64,000 nt of DNA from Ochotona curzoniae (taxonomy: Eukaryota > Chordata > Mammalia > Lagomorpha > Ochotonidae). Each line of letters opens with the position of its first letter. Position 1 is the stretch's first letter. Position numbers and translations under genes: made by a program. Shown piece by piece: positions 36,500 through 46,994 of the stretch. The notes beneath the pieces were generated by a model. It was given only the letters and a program-made list of their open reading frames with translations, was not told the origin of the DNA and did not search any database. The DNA lies in the NCBI RefSeq assembly GCF_017591425.1, contig NW_024467120.1, forward strand, positions 9,982,001 to 10,046,000, in the 5' to 3' direction.

Positions 36500-36828
36500 A
36501 TTTTTTTAAATTTTTACTTATTTTTATTAGAAAAGCAGATCATATTTACAGAAAGAAAGAAAGACACAGGCAAAATCTTCCATCCGCTGGCTTACTCCCT
36601 ACATGGACACAACTCAGCACTGAACCAATCCAAAGGCAGGAACCAGCAGCCACTTCCGGATCTCCCACAGGGAGCCAAGACTTTGGGCCATCCTGCATGG
36701 CTCTCCCAGGCTGCAATTAGAGAGCTGGGTGGGAGGCTGGGCAGCTGGGACATGAAACAGTGCCCAAAGGAGACACCAGCACTTGAAGGTGGAAGATTAA
36801 CCAACTGAGCCATCATGCTATGCTCACC
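36500..36828 (-). mobile_element. C-type SINE inserted in L1
   Basis: Tail 'tttttacttatttttattagaaaagcag', 'cttccatccgctggcttactccc', 'gggagctgg'-like centre, head 'gagccatcatgctatgctc'. ACATTTTTT lies at both edges (36498 and 36829 areas), a likely target-site duplication. Confidence 0.9.
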
Positions 36829-37124
36829 ACATTTTTTGTATCCAGTTATTTGCTGATGGACATCCAAGTCGATTCCATATCTTAGCTATTGCGAATTGAG
36901 CTTCAATAAGCATGGGCAAACAAATATATTTGTCCTTTGCTGAATTAATTTCATTTGGTAAATTCTGAGTTGTGGAATGACTAAGTTATTTGGTAGATCT
37001 ATTTTCAAATCTTTGAGGAACCTCCAAACTGTCCTCCATAATGGTATATTAGTGTACATTCCTACCAATAACCAATTTGGGTAGCTTTTTCCACAAATCC
37101 TCTACAGCATTTATTGCTTATTCA

Positions 37125-37452
37125 TTTTTTTAAACATTTATTTATTTTTATTGGAAAGGCAGATTTACCAAGAGAAGGAGAGACAGAGAGAAAATCTTCC
37201 ATCTGCTGGTTCACTCCCCAAGTTACTGCAAGAGCAGGAATGAGATGATGCAAAGTCAGGAGCCAAGAGCTTTTTCTAGGTCTCCCAACCAGGTACAGAG
37301 TCCCAAGGCCTTAGGCCATCCTCTACTGCTTTCCCAGGCCACACACAGGGAGCTGGATGGGAAGTGAAGCAGCCAGGACATGAACTGGTGCCCATATGGG
37401 ATCCCAGCAAATTCAAGGCAAGTATTTAGCCACTAGGCTATCATGCCTGGCA
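37125..37452 (-). mobile_element. C-type SINE inserted in L1, full length
   Basis: Tail 'aaacatttatttatttttattggaaaggc', 'tctgctggttcactccccaagtt', 'aggtctcccaaccaggtac', 'gtgcccatatgggatccc', head 'aggctatcatgcctgg'. Confidence 0.93.
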
Positions 37453-37520
37453 ATATTCAGTTTCGAATGACAGCCACTGTGGTTTTTTTATCTGCAGAAC
37501 TGTTTTTTTTTCTTTAATCT

Positions 37521-38657
37521 CTTATGATTATCAAGAGATTATTGTTTAGCATCCTGGTTTTACATTTGACTTCCAGAAAGGAGAAGCTGTGAGTTAAATT
37601 CTAGTTGGGTGAGAGTTCCTATAAATTATTCTAAGGAATATAGCATTCAATGCACCCAGGTTTGAGATAGTGGTACTTGTGAATCTGAGGGTTAAACATT
37701 CTTTTAAAAGAAATTATTCTTAAAAAAAATAAAATTCTTGAACATCTGGCTTCTTTCAGATAAGGAATCCTCTTTCACTCACATTTCATCATTTTTTTAA
37801 ACAAATAATGCCCCAAAATTTTAGTTTGCAAACAAAATAATTAATTAAATCTCTAATGACCTTTCTGAAGTCTTCAGCCTCCTAGAATAGACATAATATT
37901 TCATATCTCAGTTATTTCAACTTGGGTCTTCCCGATTGCTTTATGAGTTAATTACAATGGTTCCATTATGTTTATAGACCATGACTGCCTAGCATAGAGT
38001 GAGCTTTTATGTCAAACCCTGAACACAAAAATCAATGTGTCTGCTTTCTGGATACAAAACCAGCTAACAGGTTGTAACTGTGAAACCGGGAGCTTTTCTA
38101 ACAGCAACAACAAAATACAACATCATTAGTGGAAGAGACCATATCTCAAACAGCAAGACTGACTGCTTTTCAGCCTGCAGGCTTCAAACAGATGTCAGAA
38201 TCTGCTTAGTCTCCATTGAAGGTGAACTCAGGGTGCAAAAGCAGATACCCCATGCTTATCACCCTCACTAAGAGGGACATCAGCAATCTAGAGAAAATCA
38301 TTACCAAGGGGAAATCATGGAACCAGAAATTAAGCTCGAAAATGAAATTATTATTATTATTATTGTTGCTTTCTCAGGTGTGTATCAAATCTGAAACACT
38401 ACCAGCTAATTAGAGTCTACCCCATGTCTATACTCAAGCACAAACCCTTGTTCTAGTTTGCTGAAAATACTATCAAAGCATGTTTTAGAGCATGGTTTTT
38501 CACAGGGAGCAATTCTGCATTCCCAGAGAGCATCTGGCAATGTCAAAAGGCGTGTGAGCTTCTCATACTTAGGAGAGCTGGGGAGGATGTTCCACATAAC
38601 AAGACTTAACCACCCAAGAGTCCAAAGCATCAAAGTAGAGGAACCCTGTTTTTCTTT
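37521..38657. other. Unique non-coding DNA
   Basis: An (ATT)5 run at 38348-38363. No exon or repeat recognised. Confidence 0.4.
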
Positions 38658-38905
38658 TAAGATGTTTTTTATTATTTTATTTCTTTATTGGAAAGGCCGA
38701 TTTAGAGAGAGAAGGAGATACATGTGCTGGTTCACTCCCCAAGTGGCCGTAAAGGCCAGAGCTGAGCCGATCCAAAGCCAGGGGCTTCTTCCAGGTCTCC
38801 CATGTAGGTGCAATGTCCCAAGGCCTTAGGCCATCCTCTACTGTTTTCCCAGGAGCAGCGTGGACACAAACCAGCACCTATATGTGATCCGGGAAGGTGC
38901 AAGGT
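38656..38905 (-). mobile_element. C-type SINE, head missing, with target-site duplication
   Basis: Tail 'aagatgttttttattattttatttctttattgg', 'gctggttcactccccaagtggcc', 'gatccaaagccagggg', 'cacctatatgtgatccgg'. The tRNA-like head is absent. GAGGAACC(C/T)TGTTTT flanks it at 38638-38652 and 38906-38920, so the head was lost at insertion, not later. Confidence 0.9.
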
Positions 38906-38920
38906 GAGGAACCTTGTTTT

Positions 38921-39434
38921 AGAGGAACAAAGGCATGGTAAAAAAAAAAACCCTTGAATGCTGCTCATTTTGAAATTTTCCCTTCTTAGACACTACTATG
39001 TACCATAACAAACATGCCAACTGTTCATGGAGTCATGTTTGGAACACACAACTGAACTCACGGGTGGTATGGAATGAAACAGAATTCTGTGTTGTAATAG
39101 AGGAATGTTTGCTATGCAGGTAGGGATGCCTTTTGGACGGTATTCCTCTTGTGGAGAGAACTGAGAAGAGAGGCCTCCATGCTTCCCACAAGAGCAAACA
39201 GGAGGCTTGAAGGGGCTATTTTAATTTTTATACATAAAATTAATTTTAAAAGTAAGGAAATTATAAACACATGTGGCCCACACTTACGGATAGAGTGAGC
39301 AGGGAGGAACAAAGCGGGAGATGTTTCCACTTTTCATCTTGTATCGAGGGAAAAGAGAAAGAGTGACCCCTCCCTGTTGCCTGGCTTCCTGTGAGCCTGA
39401 AAAGAGCAGTGGTTACATGACACCCCCAAGTCCT
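38921..39434. other. Unique non-coding DNA
   Basis: A10 run near 38940. No gene recognised. Confidence 0.4.
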
Positions 39435-39435
39435 C

Positions 39436-39470
39436 TCTGGAAGTCTGACTCTCCAATAAAAATTAATCTT
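39436..39470 (+). mobile_element. SINE 3'-tail remnant, split by another SINE
   Basis: 'ggaagtctgactctccaataaaaattaatc' is the tail of a plus-strand SINE. Its A-rich end seems to continue after the next SINE as 'aataaatcttaaaaa' at about 39805-39830. Confidence 0.6.
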
Positions 39471-39799
39471 TTTTTAAGATTTTTTTTTTTGTTGGAGAGT
39501 CAGATACACAGAGAGGAGGAGAGACAGAGACAAAGATCTTCCATCCAAAGATTCACTCCCCAAGTGGCCTCAACAGCCAGAGCTGCACCAATCCGAAGCC
39601 AGGAGCCAGAAGCCTCTTTCAGGTCTCTCACACAGGTACAGGGTCCCAAGTCTTTGGGCCATCCTCAACTGTTTTCCTAAAGCCATAAGCAGGGAGCTGG
39701 ATGGGAAGTGGGGCTGCCATGATTAGAACCGGTGCCCATATGGGATTCCAGTGCATTCAAGGCAAGAACTTTATCCATGAGGACATAGTGCCAGGCCCA
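39471..39799 (-). mobile_element. C-type SINE, full length
   Basis: T12 tail, 'ttggagagtcagatacacagagaggagg', 'aaagattcactccccaagtggcc', 'aatccgaagccaggagcc', 'gtgcccatatgggattcc', head 'gaggacatagtgccaggccc'. It appears to have inserted into the A-tail of the plus-strand remnant. Confidence 0.93.
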
Positions 39800-40246
39800 A
39801 AAGTAAATAAATCTTAAAAAAAAAAAAAAGACTCATGAAATAGTACTAAAAATAAACAGCTACATAAAATTATTATAAAGAATGAAATGAGGCAAATGGC
39901 AAATAAGAACATCTTTGCTGATGTTTGAAACAGAAATTTCTTCATGCAATATAAACTATATTCATTGCTTGGGACAGCTGGGGATTCTCTCATGTTCGTT
40001 CCACTTAAACCTGACTCCAAACAGAAAAAGAATGATCTTTCCATCCCTTATTTATTCTATAGATGGGTAACAAGAAGATACCATACCGTCCCTGGGTTTT
40101 CCCTCCTTGTTTATTTGAAAAAAAAAAAAATACAAGTAATCCATTAAGGTTAAAGAGATAACACTAAGGCTTGCAGCTGCACGGGTCATACAGTCGATTA
40201 CTCCGGCCTGGGCTTCATCTAGGGCCTTGTTTAAAGGAGTTTTTCA

Positions 40247-40260
40247 ATTTTAATTAAAAT
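40247..40260. promoter_or_regulatory. Homeodomain-type palindrome
   Basis: ATTTTAATTAAAAT is a perfect 14-bp palindrome centred on TAATTA, a homeodomain core. Confidence 0.4.
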
Positions 40261-40398
40261 AAAATGGGCCCTGGAAGGAACTGCTTCTCCTGCAGCAAAG
40301 AGTGTGCTCGGCTTATTCTCTGTAATTTTGTCCATCGCTCTGCTGGCGGTTGTTTTTTTTTCCACAGTTCTTAAATGGTGTCTAAATTGACCAGCTCT

Positions 40399-40412
40399 GT
40401 TGCCAAGGAAAC
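40399..40412 (+). promoter_or_regulatory. RFX X-box-like site
   Basis: GTTGCCAAGGAAAC differs at one base from the palindromic X-box GTTGCCATGGAAAC bound by RFX factors. A SOX-like ACAATG follows about 18 bases on. The match is by eye; binding is inferred. Confidence 0.5.
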
Positions 40413-41510
40413 GGACAGGACAATGCTAATAGAAGCTACTTAGGACACACTGTGAAAAGCTTAGAAATAAAATTGTTTGACATGAAAGGCACTGTGTCAG
40501 CAGCCAGGTGACTCTGTTAAAGGCTGCACTAAGTGGAAGATAGTTCCATGTCTCTACTATTCTTTCTCTTCAAAATCTCTTCTAGAAAATGGATTTAGCC
40601 CTTCCTGCTTGGACAGCTTTTCTTATCAGAATCACTTTGTTTTTCTGATGCCAAGTAGAGAAAAATCTTTATGTTGTGGTTTTGAAACACCCGGAAAAAA
40701 ATTTCAATTTATAGCTATGGAAATGAGCTGCTGTTTTTGTTTTGTTTCTAGAAATACAGTCCTGTCCTCTCATGAATGAATGGCAAATGTTCTTCTGAAT
40801 TTTGTAAGATTGTTAATTAAAATCTACTTGATTTAAGCTGCTTCTCCCATTTAGCACTCACAAACCATAAATCATGGAGGAGGTCAAAAAATTAATGGCA
40901 ATTTGACATGAAGAGGTTGATTTATGGCTTCAGGAGGAGTTTTATACCAGATGTGGCAGGAGTCATAAATTAAATGCTAAATGTTATGTATTATTACGCT
41001 TTCAGGAATATAAATGTGTCTAAAATGCTATGCAGGTGGAATGATAAAAATACGAATCTACTCTCCTGGCAATTTTAAAAGGAGCATTAAAGCTGTCAAA
41101 AAGAAAATAAGCCAAAAATAATCTGGATGGTCCCTCTGGATTCTTTTACAGTGCACTCTTGCTTTACAAAAATAACCCCTTCCTGTCATTTGCTGGACAT
41201 GGACTTTGGTATCCTTGGTAGGAGAGCAGATAAAGAATTATTTCATCTGAGAGAGAGATCCTGAGAGCGCCGAGTGTGGTGCTTCTGTGACGTTATGACG
41301 TGCATCCAAATCGTTCTTTCTCATCCATGCCTCCACAGATGACCATAATTTAGCTTATCAGTCCTCATCAGAAAGCCAATCTGGACATGATAAAGCTTGC
41401 CTAACTTCCTGCAGCAGCTGCAGGGGTTGCAATCAGAGTTTGGAATATAAAAAATAGGACAAGTTTCAGGTATATGAAAGCTCAGAGCTGGAAAAGCAGC
41501 TATAGAAAGA

Positions 41511-41530
41511 TTCACTAGGGGGCAGAAGCC
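41511..41530 (+). promoter_or_regulatory. CTCF-like motif
   Basis: CACTAGGGGGCAG (41513-41525) fits the CTCF core (C-A-C/G-T/C-A-G-G-G-G-G-C). It lies outside any recognised repeat, at the right edge of the enhancer-like block. Confidence 0.55.
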
Positions 41531-42827
41531 ATAAATGGAAGGATTCCATTTGGCTGTGAGTCCCTGCACATCCTACAGCCTGGCGGCGGAACTGACAGCT
41601 ATAGGGATCAGCAGTGAAAGCTTGGGTTCACAGTCCTGACCCAGCTGTGCAGAAGAGGGTTCCTGGGACCTCAGGATCCCTCTTCCCAAAAATCTTGTGC
41701 TCGTCCCCTACTTATCCACCCTCCAAGGTCTAGACACATATGGTCTCCATTCATGAGATAACCTATATCTGAAAACGACTCCCTGTCTGTAGCATACCTT
41801 CCCCCCCGCACACACCCACATCACAGGAGCAGGCAAGTGCTCGCATCCTGGCAGCAATGCAGATGCTGAGCCCCCTGGCAGAGGGTCCACCTGCTCAGTA
41901 CACTGTGCTCATCACAAATCCACTTAAAATAGTGAATGAAGTGGCTGTGCATTGTGCTTAACAAAACAGGGCCATTTTTCTCAACTTTCTCAGCCTTCCA
42001 GCCTTCCCTGTCTCAGTTGCTCACTAGACACACTTGCATCCGAGCCATACTAAGCACTGGACTCATGAGGAAGTTGAGCTCACAACAAAGAGCACGAGAA
42101 ATGAAACCATAGAAAAAGTACCTGCACTGAACAACACTCTGAGGAAACGTAAGGGACCGTTGGGCACTCTGCACTCACCAAAGCTGCCAACTAAAATATA
42201 GGACATCAGTAAAATTTGAATTTCAGATAAACAGTAATTTTTAAATATAAGCATGTCCCATGGGATTCTTGAGGTATATTTATTTTTTTTTAAGTATTAC
42301 CTGATTACCTACATAAAACGTAGATGGCTGTTCTATAGTTCACCTGGACACTCAGTCTGAAGCAACATTAAAAATGAAAGATGAGTAATGACTACAGGAA
42401 ATGAGCAAAAGCTGGCAGCGCCTTCATGCTGACAGCTTCTATCCCAGAGCACCATGCAGCCTTGCCCCACCATCATCAGGTCAAAGGATCATGGCTTAGG
42501 TATAGTAGGGCATTGAGTCACAAAATGAAAACGATGCTCATAGAGTATGTAGAAAAGCAAGAGTTACTTACATTACAACACAGCTCTCATGCCCTCCTCC
42601 TGTTCCTTCAGATGCCAGATGGGGCTGGAAATACAAAAACAACATCTCTTGTCATCACCAATGGAGATTATTGTGACAGTGGAGCCCATACCCACCTGTG
42701 AGTCCCAAAATAAGAATAAGAGAAACATGCTTATTTGATACAAACATGTCACCTCTCCAACACCTGACAAGAGCCAGGTGTTCACAAAGAAATTCTTGGC
42801 AAGCAAGGAATGCCTTCCAAAACAATT

Positions 42828-43020
42828 CCCTGGGGCAGGTGCATTGTATAACTGTTAAAATGCCATATGCGAGACACACAGAGAGCCTTTGTTTGAGTCC
42901 CAATTCCACTTCCAATCCAACTTTCTGATAATGTCAACCCCAGGAGGCAGCAAATGATGGCTCAGCACTTAAGTTCCTGCTACCATTTCGGACATTTGAG
43001 AAGTAACTCAGTAGAATGGG

Positions 43021-43075
<55 letters not shown>

Positions 43076-43115
43076 CCACTTCCTCTAACCCTTATGCTGC
43101 TTTTCAAATAAGTTA
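42828..43115 (+). mobile_element. Old C-type SINE with (CT)n expansion
   Basis: 'ggggcaggtgcattgtataactg', 'tttgagtcccaattccacttccaatccaac', 'aggaggcagcaaatgatggctcagcactt', tail 'cttttcaaataag'. The CT-rich linker has grown to over 40 bases (43023-43066). Confidence 0.75.
43023..43075. repeat. (CT)n microsatellite
   Basis: CT dinucleotides, nearly pure, inside the old SINE tail. Confidence 0.95.
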
Positions 43116-43429
43116 TATATTTTTTAAAATTTATTTCCATGCAAGGCAGACTCATACACACATTCACACACAAAAAAAAAGCAGATAAGAGCATAAGAGA
43201 GAGGAGAGAATACAGAGAAAGGTAGAGGGGGCAAGAGAGGCAGAGAGGCACATGCAATATTCTATCCACCGGTTCATTCCCAAATGACTGCAATGACAGA
43301 GGCAGGGCAGGGCTAATGCAGGAGCCCAGAATTCCATTCAGGTCTCCCACACTGATGGCATGGACCCAAGCCATCTTCTGCTACTTTCTCAGGTACATTA
43401 GCAGGGACCTGGTTTAGAAGTGTAGCACC

Positions 43430-43772
43430 GGGCCCGGAGCGGTGGCGCAAGTGGTTGAGTCCTCGCCTTGCACGCCCGGGATCCCATATGGGCGCCGGTT
43501 CTAATCCCGGCAGCCCCGCTTCCCTTCCAGCTCCCTGCCTGTGGCCCGGGAAAGCAGTTGAGGACGGCCCAAAGCTTTGGGAACCTGCACCCACGTGGGA
43601 GACCCGGAAGAGGCTCCTGGCTTCGGATCGGCATAGTATCGGCCCGTTGCGCTCACTTGGGGAGTGAATCATCGGATGGAAGATCTTCCTCTCTGTCTCT
43701 CCTCTCTGTATATCCGCCTTTCCAATGAAAAAAATAATAAAAATAAATCTTTAAAAAAAAAAAAAAAAAAAA
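43430..43772 (+). mobile_element. Youngest C-type SINE, intact internal promoter
   Basis: Head 'gggcccggagcggtggcgcaagtgg' with an A-box-like GGCGCAAGTGG and a B-box GGTTCTAATCC at 43497-43507, the internal RNA polymerase III promoter. The body is GC-rich with intact CpGs ('gcgccgg', 'cccggg'), the tail is a run of A about 21 long at 43753-43775. Flanks AGAAGTGTAG(C/T)ACC at 43416-43429 and 43773-43786 are a 13/14 target-site duplication. Retained CpGs and a long pure A-tail mark recent insertion. Confidence 0.96.
43497..43507 (+). promoter_or_regulatory. RNA polymerase III B box in young SINE
   Basis: GGTTCTAATCC is close to the tRNA B-box GGTTCGANTCC, with a changed CpG base. Confidence 0.7.
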
Positions 43773-44084
43773 AGAAGTGTAGTACCCATGACTCAAATCA
43801 GTGCCCACATGGTTTGACAACATTACAAATAGTGCTTTAATATACTGCACCACAAGTGCCCTGGCATAATAAAGACTATTAAAAATTTATTTTGCAACAT
43901 TTAATCTTTACAGTGCCCTAATAACATACATCTTATTCTTGAATATCTCCCCAGAGCTGGTAGATTGCAAACACAAAGAAAAGATCATGAAAATGTTAAT
44001 CACCTACCATTATGAGTTTATGGTATAAAACCATATGTTGAAATATAGCACTATGCCCCATAAAAGTACAGAAGTGTCACATTA

Positions 44085-44575
44085 AACCAGAATTTTTTAC
44101 ATGATAAAATGTCCCTCCATTCCTCAAAATGTTCAATCTGCCATTACCGCATGACCAAACCATTTTGTTCCCAGATAAATACTTCAATAACATTGAAAAC
44201 AGCGACTCAGGGTCATGGATTTGCACACCAACATCATGGCAGTCATATTAACAATAGCCAAAAGGGGAACCAACCCACGTTCTATCTACAGATAGTTAGA
44301 TAAACAAAATGAAATATATTCTTAGAATTATGGAGCAACACAAAGGAATGAAAAATTGTCGAAGTCTCACTCTAACTGAAGGAATACATACACAAAAGCA
44401 CAAATAGCACATGATTCGATTTATAGAGATGTCCAGAATAGGCATTTTGGAGACACAAAGTAGTTCTAGAAGCTGGGAGAAAGTGGGAGTGGGAGAGATA
44501 CTGCATAGAAAATGTTTGGGATAATGAAAAAGTTTGGATGTAGATACTAGTAATGGTTTTAAAAAGTCCTTTTAA
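44085..44575 (+). mobile_element. Ancient L1 3' end
   Basis: 'aacaatagccaaaaggggaaccaaccca', 'gatttatagagatgtccagaataggcattttggagacacaaag', 'gggagaaagtgggagtggg' and 'gataatgaaaaagtttgg' match the sense 3' end of an old mammalian L1 (L1ME-like), ORF2 C-terminus into 3' UTR. Confidence 0.75.
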
Positions 44576-44895
44576 GGTAAAATCATCGTTTTCATGATCC
44601 ACAAGATCCTCGCAGCTAGGACCAATTGAAGAGGCTGACAGACAGGTACCCACGGCCACGTGGGTTTTCTTCTGGAAAGCTGAGAGTGCCAAGTGTGAGC
44701 CATAAGCTGCTTGCACCCTGGTCTGGGAGAGTTGTTGATGCTTCATTGGCTGTACCAGACCCCATTTTCCACACGACGCAGTATTGGGAACCTCCTATCA
44801 CTGGTTCTGCCACCCACAAAATATAGCACGGTTTTGACTTTGAGCATCAGCAGACTTAAAACACTCATGAGAAAATGGCATGTTTGGGTACAAAA
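44576..44895. other. Unique non-coding DNA
   Basis: Nothing recognised. The overlapping frames on both strands here are unrelated to known families. Confidence 0.4.
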
Positions 44896-45040
44896 TAAGC
44901 TCCTGGCTTTAGAGCGGCTCAGCTCCACCCATTGAAGCCACTTGGGGAGTGAACCAGCGGTTGATGGAATTCTTTTTGTGTCTCATTCTCTTCATAAATC
45001 TGCCTTTTCAATAAAAATAAATAAATCTTTATAAATAAAT
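44896..45040 (+). mobile_element. C-type SINE, 5'-truncated
   Basis: It starts inside the body at 'aagctcctggctttagagcggctcagctcc' and runs through 'cacttggggagtgaaccagcgg' to 'caataaaaataaataaatcttt'. The head half is missing. Confidence 0.9.
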
Positions 45041-45469
45041 AAATGAAATCATATCCATGAGAGCAGAAAAGGAAGGTATAAAGAAAAACCCTTAGAGAAC
45101 ACCAAATATGCTCTTTGAAATTAAAATGAACGACGTAAAAAGAGAAAGTACAAATAGAAAGCTGAGATGAAGTTGTGAAAACACTGAGAACATTCTAGAA
45201 AGCAAAGCATATGACAGAGAGGTAGAAAAATAAAAGATTCAACAGCTGAAGAAGTCAAATCAAAACAGCAATGTAGAATGGAGTGAAAATAATCATCAGA
45301 GTTACAATTAATGAAAACTTCCTAGAACTGGAAGACACAGATTTTCAGACTAAAATGATCAACTGCAAGTCCAGAAAAGCACAAGTAACTATAAATTTCA
45401 GACAGCTGGGATAGAGAGGAGTTCCTACAAACTTTCTGAGAAAAAAAAATAGGATTGAAGTATCCAAAA
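45041..45469 (+). other. Possible ancient L1/HAL1 ORF1-region sequence
   Basis: A-rich sense-strand text ('gaaaacttcctagaactggaagacacagattttcagactaaaatgatcaactgc') resembles the downstream part of ORF1 in old L1/HAL1 elements. Similarity is loose. Confidence 0.35.
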
Positions 45470-45641
45470 TGATTAGTTTTAAACAGTCAATAAATCAGTG
45501 CCTTCAACTTTTGCAGCTTTTCTTTTTAACTTCTTATTTAAATAAGGGAACAAATGTCATGTATTTTATATGTAAAAATGTAAGGCATAATAATTCCCAC
45601 CATAGTCTCCCACCACCAGTCATACATTTTCTTACTTTTAA

Positions 45642-45960
45642 AAAAAAATTATTTTTATTGACAAGTCAGATATACAGAAAGGAGGAAAGACAGAGAGGAA
45701 GTTCTTCTATCTGAAGATTCACTCCCCAAGTGACCACAATGGCCAGAGCTATGCCAATCCGAAGCCAGGATCCAGGAACTTCCAGGTCTCCCACACAGGT
45801 GCAGGATCCCAAGGCTTTGAGCCGTCCTCAACTGTTTTCCCAGGCCACAAGCAGGGAGCTGGATGGGAAATGGGTTGCCATGATTAGAACTGGCGCCCAT
45901 ATGGGATCCCAGATCATTCAAGGTGAGGACTTTAGCCACTAGGCCATGCCACCGGGCTGC
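45642..45960 (-). mobile_element. C-type SINE with 15-bp target-site duplication
   Basis: Tail 'aaaaattatttttattgacaagtcagatatacag', 'agattcactccccaagtgaccac', 'aatccgaagccaggatcc', 'gcgcccatatgggatccc', head 'aggccatgccaccgggc'. TTTTCTTACTTTTAA lies at 45627-45641 and 45961-45975. Confidence 0.95.
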
Positions 45961-46130
45961 TTTTCTTACTTTTAATTTTTACAGTGGTATGCTTTGTTTT
46001 CTTTACAATTGCAAGCTTAATTCTCTACTAAATAAAAAATTCAACAAGGATTAAATAGGAAAAATTACTGTTCCTCAAGCATATAAGCAAGAACTATAAA
46101 CAAAAATCAAATTTCAAAATGTCAATTTTG

Positions 46131-46448
46131 GGCCTGGCACAATAGCCTAGTGGCTAAATCCTTGCCTTACATGTACTGGCATCCCATATGGGCACTGATT
46201 CGGGTCCTGGCTGCTCTACTTCTCACCCAGCTCCCTGCTTGTGACCTGAGAAAGCAGTCGAGAATGGCACAAAGCCTGGGATCCTGCACCCACAGGACGT
46301 ACCTGGAAGAAGCTCCTGGCTCCTGACCTAGGATTGAATCTGTCCTGGCCATGCAACCACTTGAAGACAGAACCAGTGGATGGAAGATCTTTGCATCTAC
46401 TTCTCTCTCTCTAGATCTGCCCTTCCAATAACATAAACACATCTTTTA
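46131..46448 (+). mobile_element. C-type SINE with 15-bp target-site duplication
   Basis: Head 'ggcctggcacaatagcctagtgg', 'ggcatcccatatgggcactg', 'gaagaagctcctggctcctg', tail 'ccaataacataaacacatctttt'. AAAATGTCAA(T/G)TTTG flanks it at 46116-46130 and 46449-46463. It is head to head with the SINE at 45642. Confidence 0.95.
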
Positions 46449-46994
46449 AAAATGTCAAGTTTGCTTGCATACATTATATATTTTATACAATGTATGCTAC
46501 CACAAATCAGGAAAAACATAAACTTGTCATTTGGAAGCTGGCTAATTTCACTAAGCATAATAGTCTCCAGTGGCATCGATTTTGTGGCAAAGACAGGATT
46601 GCATTTACCGCAATTTCTTATCCAGACATTAGCTGATGGACAGTTGGATTCATTCCACATCTTACCTTTTTTGAGTTGAGCTGCTATAAACATGCTGGTC
46701 TTATTTCCTTGAGGTAAATTCCCAGGAGCATGATGTCTGGGTCACACAATAAACCTATTTTTTAGATTTCTGAGGAATTGCTGCTCTTCCATAACCTACT
46801 AGTTTATATTCCCATCAAAAGTAAATTAGGTTATCTTTTGCCGCCCATCCTCACAAGTATTTGTGATTTTTTGTTTGTTTGTTTTTGAGATGATAGCCAT
46901 TTTAACTGGGCTGAATGACTTCAATGTTCTAATTTCAATTGACTTTCACTGGCCAAGAATACAACACAAATAATTTTTTTAAGATTCATCAGTT

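Larger units (their letters stand above)
35985..37520 (-). mobile_element. Old LINE-1, 3' UTR and ORF2 C-terminus, split by two SINEs
   Basis: The antisense 3' UTR (36000-36380, 'cctctattaagatgtttgcaatgg', 'cttttggggacgggcttatttcactaagcataac') is followed by ORF2 C-terminal antisense ('gctgatggacatccaagtcgattccat', 'gtggaatgactaagttatttgg', 'cctccataatggtat'). SINEs at 36500-36828 and 37125-37452 interrupt it, and the L1 resumes at 37453 ('gaatgacagccactgtgg'). Confidence 0.85.
39830..42827. other. Repeat-poor island with enhancer-like composition
   Basis: Three kilobases free of L1 and SINE, in a window where these occur every few hundred bases. Composition is balanced and rich in homeodomain-type ATTA/TAATTA words, SOX-type ACAATG and long runs with no low complexity. 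No splice-bounded coding exon is evident. This is the best candidate for conserved non-coding regulatory DNA; conservation itself cannot be seen from one sequence. Confidence 0.5.
43130..43860 (-). mobile_element. Old C-type SINE, split by a young one
   Basis: Left part 43130-43429 ('accggttcattcccaaatgactgcaatgac', 'aggtctcccacactgatggc', 'ctcaggtacattagcagggacctgg') continues at 43787-43860 ('atgactcaaatcagtgcccacatgg', 'tatactgcaccacaagtgccc'). The young SINE sits between. Confidence 0.85.
45470..46980 (-). mobile_element. Old LINE-1 3' UTR and ORF2 C-terminus, hit by two SINEs
   Basis: Antisense 3' UTR at 45470-45630, continuing at 45970-46130 and 46450-46560 ('ctggctaatttcactaagcataatagtctccagtgg'), then ORF2 C-terminal antisense to about 46975 ('gctgatggacagttggattcattccac', 'gagctgctataaacatgctgg'). 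Its orientation and subfamily resemble those of the elements at 10070 and 35985. Confidence 0.85.

Noticed and set aside
36458..36808. Cys-Val repeat frame
   Set aside because: Translation of a (GT)n microsatellite followed by a SINE.
42934..43374. 146-codon frame, minus strand
   Set aside because: It reads across SINE bodies and the (CT)n tract (Arg-Glu repeats); no protein family.
43430..43520. Functional tRNA gene
   Set aside because: The tRNA-like head has A and B boxes but no cloverleaf and continues into a SINE body.
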